Assembly: GCA_947179325.1 (NCBI GenBank)
Contig: CAMXAU010000002.1
Span: forward strand, 1-64,000
Source of the DNA: an uncultured Bacteroidales bacterium
GTDB lineage: Bacteria; Bacteroidota; Bacteroidia; Bacteroidales; UBA932
DNA: 64,000 bases
Direction: 5' to 3'
Positions 60,455 through 64,000 of the stretch are shown piece after piece. The notes below the pieces were generated by a model. It searched no databases, was not told the origin of the DNA, and saw nothing but the letters and a program-made list of their open reading frames with translations. The number at the start of each line of letters is the position of its first letter. The stretch's first letter is position 1. The position numbers and the translations under genes are program-made.

Positions 60455-60495
60455 TGAAAAAGGGGACTTAGCTATCCAGCTTGTCCCCTTTTTCA
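60455..60495. terminator. Bidirectional terminator overlapping the 3' coding end of rng
   Basis: tgaaaaaggggac-N15-gtccccttttTca: perfect 13-bp stem with A/T tracts both sides; the right arm encodes NEKGD of rng. Confidence 0.8.
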
Positions 60496-62024
60496 TTGTA
60501 GAATTCATTCTGCAGGACTGTGAAGTCCGTGACTTCAACAAGTCTTATCTTGCATTTGTACTTACGTTTCCACTTGCTCACTATCGAGAAGATGCCGCGG
60601 CTGAGATATGAGCCGAGAATAGGGCTTACCTTCAGCACAAGTGACTTGACTTCTTTCTCAGAGACATAGTAGGCCAGTTTCCGCTCTATTGCCTCATCAA
60701 TAACTACACTTGACGCGATTTTTCCAGTTCCGTTGCAGACAGGACATACCTCCGTGGTATTTATCTCAGTCGCCGGACGTACCCTCTGGCGGGTAATCTG
60801 CATCAGGCCGAACTTTGTAAGCGGCAGGACATTATGCTTAGCCCTGTCTCCCTGCATCAGCTCCTGCATATATTTAAACAACGCGTTCTTGTGCTCATTC
60901 GACTCCATGTCGATGAAATCCACAATCACGATGCCTCCCATGTCGCGGAGACGGAGCTGCCGTGCAATTTCCTCGGCCGCATAGCAGTTGATGTCGTATG
61001 TATTCTGCTCCTGCTCCTTGTTCCTGGAGCGCGTGCCGCTGTTGACATCAATTACATGCAGTGCCTCTGTATGCTCTATCACAAGATAGGCACCCTGCTT
61101 GATAGGCACCACCTTCCCGAAAGAGCTCTTGATCTGCCTCGTGACCTCAAAATGGTCAAAAATAGGGGCCGAATCCTTGTAGAGCTTCACTATCTTCTCC
61201 TGCTCTGGAGAAATCAGTGAAATATATTTCCTTGTCTCCTCGTAGATATTCTCATTATTCACATATATATTGGAGAATGAGTCATTGAGAAGGTCACGGA
61301 GAATGGTGGTTGTCTTGCTGTACTCTGTAAAGAGCAGCTGGACAGACTTGGACCAGGCGAATTTCTTCCATGAGCTTTCCCATTTCTCAACAAGGGACAT
61401 CAGTTCCGCATCAAGTATGGCAGCATTCTTACCCTCTGCCGCTGTACGGATGATTGCACCGTAGTTCTTTGGAAGAATATTCCTTACAAGCGTCTCAAGC
61501 CTGCGTTTCTCTTCCTTGGAAGAGATTTTCTGTGAAACACTCACCTTTTCTGCAAAAGGGAGAAGTACAATGTTGCGTCCTGCCAATGAAATTTCCGCAG
61601 TCAGTCGTGACCCTTTGGTCGAGATCGGCTCCTTGACTATCTGTACAATCATAATCTGGCCGGGAGTCAGCACATTCTCAATCCGCCCCTCCTTCTCAAG
61701 GACAGGCCCTATCTTTATATGAGAATATATTCCCTTGAGGTCCGAATTCGGATTGCTTCTCTTGACAAACTCGTCAAACGCATTGAAATACAGACCAAGA
61801 TCCAGATAATGTACGAAAGCCTCCTTTTCATCACCGATGTCCACAAAGGCAGCATTGAGGGCAGGAAGAATCTTCTTTACTTTTCCGAGATATACATCCC
61901 CTACAGAAAAGCTATGCCCTGTGCTGGACTCCTTGTTAAGCTCAATCAGGCGATGGTTCTCCATCAGCGCGATTGACACTTCCGTTGAGCCAACGTCAAC
62001 GATAAGATCTTTAACAGCTTCCAT
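60468..62024 (-). CDS. rng: Ribonuclease E/G family protein
   Basis: VGDVYLGKVKKILPALNAAFVDIGDEKEAFVHYLDLG; GGIVIVDFIDMESNEHKNALFKYMQEL; LTKFGLMQITRQRVRPATEINTTEVCPVCNGTGKI. Confidence 0.95.
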   Translation of the reverse strand: MEAVKDLIVDVGSTEVSIALMENHRLIELNKESSTGHSFSVGDVYLGKVKKILPALNAAFVDIGDEKEAFVHYLDLGLYFNAFDEFVKRSNPNSDLKGIYSHIKIGPVLEKEGRIENVLTPGQIMIVQIVKEPISTKGSRLTAEISLAGRNIVLLPFAEKVSVSQKISSKEEKRRLETLVRNILPKNYGAIIRTAAEGKNAAILDAELMSLVEKWESSWKKFAWSKSVQLLFTEYSKTTTILRDLLNDSFSNIYVNNENIYEETRKYISLISPEQEKIVKLYKDSAPIFDHFEVTRQIKSSFGKVVPIKQGAYLVIEHTEALHVIDVNSGTRSRNKEQEQNTYDINCYAAEEIARQLRLRDMGGIVIVDFIDMESNEHKNALFKYMQELMQGDRAKHNVLPLTKFGLMQITRQRVRPATEINTTEVCPVCNGTGKIASSVVIDEAIERKLAYYVSEKEVKSLVLKVSPILGSYLSRGIFSIVSKWKRKYKCKIRLVEVTDFTVLQNEFYNEKGDKLDS

Positions 62025-62055
62025 CCAGGAAATTACATTATTAGACTCAAAACAA

Positions 62056-62080
62056 AAAGGCTGACCTTGGGTCAGCCTTT
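62056..62080 (-). terminator. Terminator hairpin between the small basic protein gene and rng
   Basis: aaaggctgacc-ttg-ggtcagccttt; minus strand followed by TTGTTTTG. Confidence 0.75.
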
Positions 62081-62120
62081 CTCAATTTAGCAAGACTGCT
62101 AAAATGGCAGACACCCGAGA

Positions 62121-62213
62121 CTACTTTCTCTTCTTGTGCCTGTTCTTGCGCAAACGTTTTTTACGCTTGTGCGTAGCCATTTTATGTCTTTTTCTTTTTT
62201 TACCGCTTGGCAT
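62121..62213 (-). CDS. Tiny basic ribosomal-protein-like gene (AURKAIP1/COX24-type, mS38/bS22-like)
   Basis: Minus strand translates MPSGKKRKRHKMATHKRKKRLRKNRHKKRK* (30 aa); not in the supplied ORF track (below size cutoff). Confidence 0.85.
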   Translation of the reverse strand: MPSGKKRKRHKMATHKRKKRLRKNRHKKRK

Positions 62214-62233
62214 AATTTGAAAAGTTTATAAAA

Positions 62234-62509
62234 TTATTTCTTGACAACGTTCACAAATACCTTAGCTGGCTTGAAAGCCGGTACATTGTGAGCCGGAATA
62301 GTCATGGTAGTGTTTTTAGTGATATTCCTTGCAGCTTTCTCTGCACGGTGCTTGATAATGAAGCTGCCGAATCCGCGGAGATAAACCGGCTTGCCTTTTG
62401 CAAGGGAATCCTTTACACTCTCCATGAAAGCCTCAACAACTTTCTGTACAGTAAGTTTTTCAATACCTGTTGCCTTTGCAACCTCGTTTACGATTTCTGC
62501 CTTTGTCAT
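62234..62509 (-). CDS. HU/IHF family DNA-binding protein
   Basis: MTKAEIVNEVAKATGIEKLTVQKVVEAFMESVKDSLAKGKPVYLRGFGSFIIKHRAEKAARN...VPAFKPAKVFVNVVKK. Confidence 0.93.
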   Translation of the reverse strand: MTKAEIVNEVAKATGIEKLTVQKVVEAFMESVKDSLAKGKPVYLRGFGSFIIKHRAEKAARNITKNTTMTIPAHNVPAFKPAKVFVNVVKK

Positions 62510-62551
62510 AACTTTAATATTTAATAACGATATTAAAACCACATATCCTTG

Positions 62552-62581
62552 CAAAGGTATAGTTATTTTTCAAATGCACAA
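62552..62581 (-). promoter_or_regulatory. Bacteroidetes sigma-70 promoter for the HU gene
   Basis: Minus strand TTG-N19-TACCTTTG. Confidence 0.7.
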
Positions 62582-62812
62582 TGGATTTGTTATATTTTTT
62601 AACAAAAAACACGGTGTCTTTACATCAATTGAAGCATTTCCCGGGGCACTTTGCACCAATCTATATATATGGCATGGAGATTGACATATATGCCCCGCTG
62701 TCTATACACGAGGGGTTCTCTGCCATTTTGGCAGGAAATCTTCATGCTGTATCCGGCAGAATGGCACGGACAGGCATACCAGGGCTTATTATTTATTGAA
62801 AACAACTTAAAC

Positions 62813-64000
62813 ATGAAAGATATTGCAGACATTTTTTCTCCGATGGGAGCTGAAGTAAGTATTATTCCGGTGATGCCGGGCGGTGAAGGCCTTGGCAAGG
62901 TTGACGGGAGCGAGCTCCCTGACAGCCTGCCGATACTTACGCTGCGCAACGCTGTGCTGTTCTCCGGCACCCCGTACCCTATCACCATAGGAAGGGAGAA
63001 ATCCATAAAGCTGATACAGGATGCTGAAAGCAGCAACTCATTCATAGGTGCAGTGCCGCAGATGGACGTCTCTGTCGAGGACCCGCGCAAGGAGGACCTG
63101 TACGGGTTCGGCACCGTGGCAAAGATCATAAAGACACTGGAGATGCCGGACGGCACCATAACTGCAATCCTCCATGGCTTCAAGAGGTTTGAGATCACTG
63201 AGATTACAGGATACGACCCTTACATCACTGCGGATGTCCGTTATCTGGAAGATACAGTTCCGGAAATGGACAATAACGTAAAGATGATAACAGAGTCCCT
63301 CAGGGAGAAGGCCACCAGCGTCCTTAAATATTCATCGTTCGCGGCAAAGGAGGCCGCTATGGCCCTCAAGTCAATCGAGAGCTTTGACTTCCTAGTGAAC
63401 TTCATCGCCACTACGGTTGAGGTAGAGAATTTCCCTGAGAAGGTACAGCTTCTCCAGTATGGGGACCTGAAGACAAGGGCGATGAAGCTTCTCTCCCTTC
63501 TTGACACGCAGATAGAGCTGCTCAAGATCAAGCAGGAGATCAACCAGAAGGTAAAGACAGAGATTGACCAGCAGCAGAGGGAGTATTACCTCAACAACCA
63601 GCTGAGGACCATCCAGGAGGAGCTGGGGATGGATGACATGGAGGAATTCGAGAAGTTCCGCAGCCGTGCAGAAGAAAAGATGTGGTCACCAGAGATCCAG
63701 GAGCTTTTCGAGAAAGAGATGGCCAAGCTTGAGAGATACAACCCAAGCTCGCCTGAATTCAGCATACAATATAATTATATACAGTTCATGCTTGACCTTC
63801 CATGGGGAGAGATGTCCCAGGACAACCTTGACCTCAAGCATGCGCAGAAGGTGCTGGACCAGGACCACTACGGGCTTGACACTGTCAAGGAGAGGATTAT
63901 AGAGTACCTGGCCGTACTGAAGCTGAAAGGGAACATGAAGTCGCCTATCCTCTGCCTCTACGGTCCTCCGGGAGTCGGAAAGACAAGCCTTGGAAAATCC
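62813..64000 (+). CDS. lon: ATP-dependent Lon protease, N-terminal part (truncated by window end)
   Basis: Open frame from ATG 62813: ...LPILTLRNAVLFSGTPYPITIGREKSIKLI...REYYLNNQLRTIQEELG...PILCLYGPPGVGKTSLGKS at the edge; absent from ORF track because no stop. Confidence 0.95.
   Translation, partial: MKDIADIFSPMGAEVSIIPVMPGGEGLGKVDGSELPDSLPILTLRNAVLFSGTPYPITIGREKSIKLIQDAESSNSFIGAVPQMDVSVEDPRKEDLYGFGTVAKIIKTLEMPDGTITAILHGFKRFEITEITGYDPYITADVRYLEDTVPEMDNNVKMITESLREKATSVLKYSSFAAKEAAMALKSIESFDFLVNFIATTVEVENFPEKVQLLQYGDLKTRAMKLLSLLDTQIELLKIKQEINQKVKTEIDQQQREYYLNNQLRTIQEELGMDDMEEFEKFRSRAEEKMWSPEIQELFEKEMAKLERYNPSSPEFSIQYNYIQFMLDLPWGEMSQDNLDLKHAQKVLDQDHYGLDTVKERIIEYLAVLKLKGNMKSPILCLYGPPGVGKTSLGKS

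Noticed and set aside
62391-62799. Two plus-strand ORFs (97 and 72 aa) in the HU-lon interval
   Set aside because: Overlap the HU gene or the intergenic region, no signal or motif; lon itself starts at 62813.
1-64000. CRISPR arrays, tRNA/rRNA genes, insertion sequences, prophage or restriction-modification systems
   Set aside because: Looked for direct-repeat/spacer structure, cloverleaf-like sequences and transposase/integrase motifs by eye; none recognised. A tRNAscan/Infernal/ISfinder run would be decisive.

Overview
This 64-kb window is chromosomal DNA of a Bacteroidales-type bacterium. The evidence is SusC/SusD pairs, TAnnTTTG promoters, the lpxD-lpxC-lpxA and rimP-nusA-infB clusters, and many Bacteroidetes-specific DUFs. 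Housekeeping genes include purC, a GltA/NfnB + NfnA-like pair, sppA, tilS, proS, lpxD/lpxC/lpxA, rimP/nusA/infB, recX, rlmN, recA, rsmI, tdk, rng, an HU-like gene and lon (cut by the window end). Accessory content: (i) two paralogous SusC-SusD-DUF4843-PKD-like lipoprotein loci (11740-21169 and 37248-47984). One abuts sppA and carries a TlpA-like thioredoxin and a TIG-like lipoprotein; the other carries a Zn metalloprotease and a BACON-like protein. I read them as candidate peptide/protein-uptake systems. (ii) A putative metal-handling cassette (Cys/His-rich protein, TonB receptor, HMA-domain protein). (iii) An extreme low-complexity lipoprotein with a W/Y/P/H-rich block and a long S/R/T/G tail. 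(iv) An LpxC that lacks the C-terminal FabZ domain expected in this phylum. (v) A 30-aa basic AURKAIP1/COX24-type ribosomal-protein-like gene absent from the ORF track. (vi) An apparently frameshifted GSCFA gene end at the left edge. No tRNA, rRNA, CRISPR array, IS element or prophage was recognised. All family calls are from reading the sequence by eye; no database search was run.
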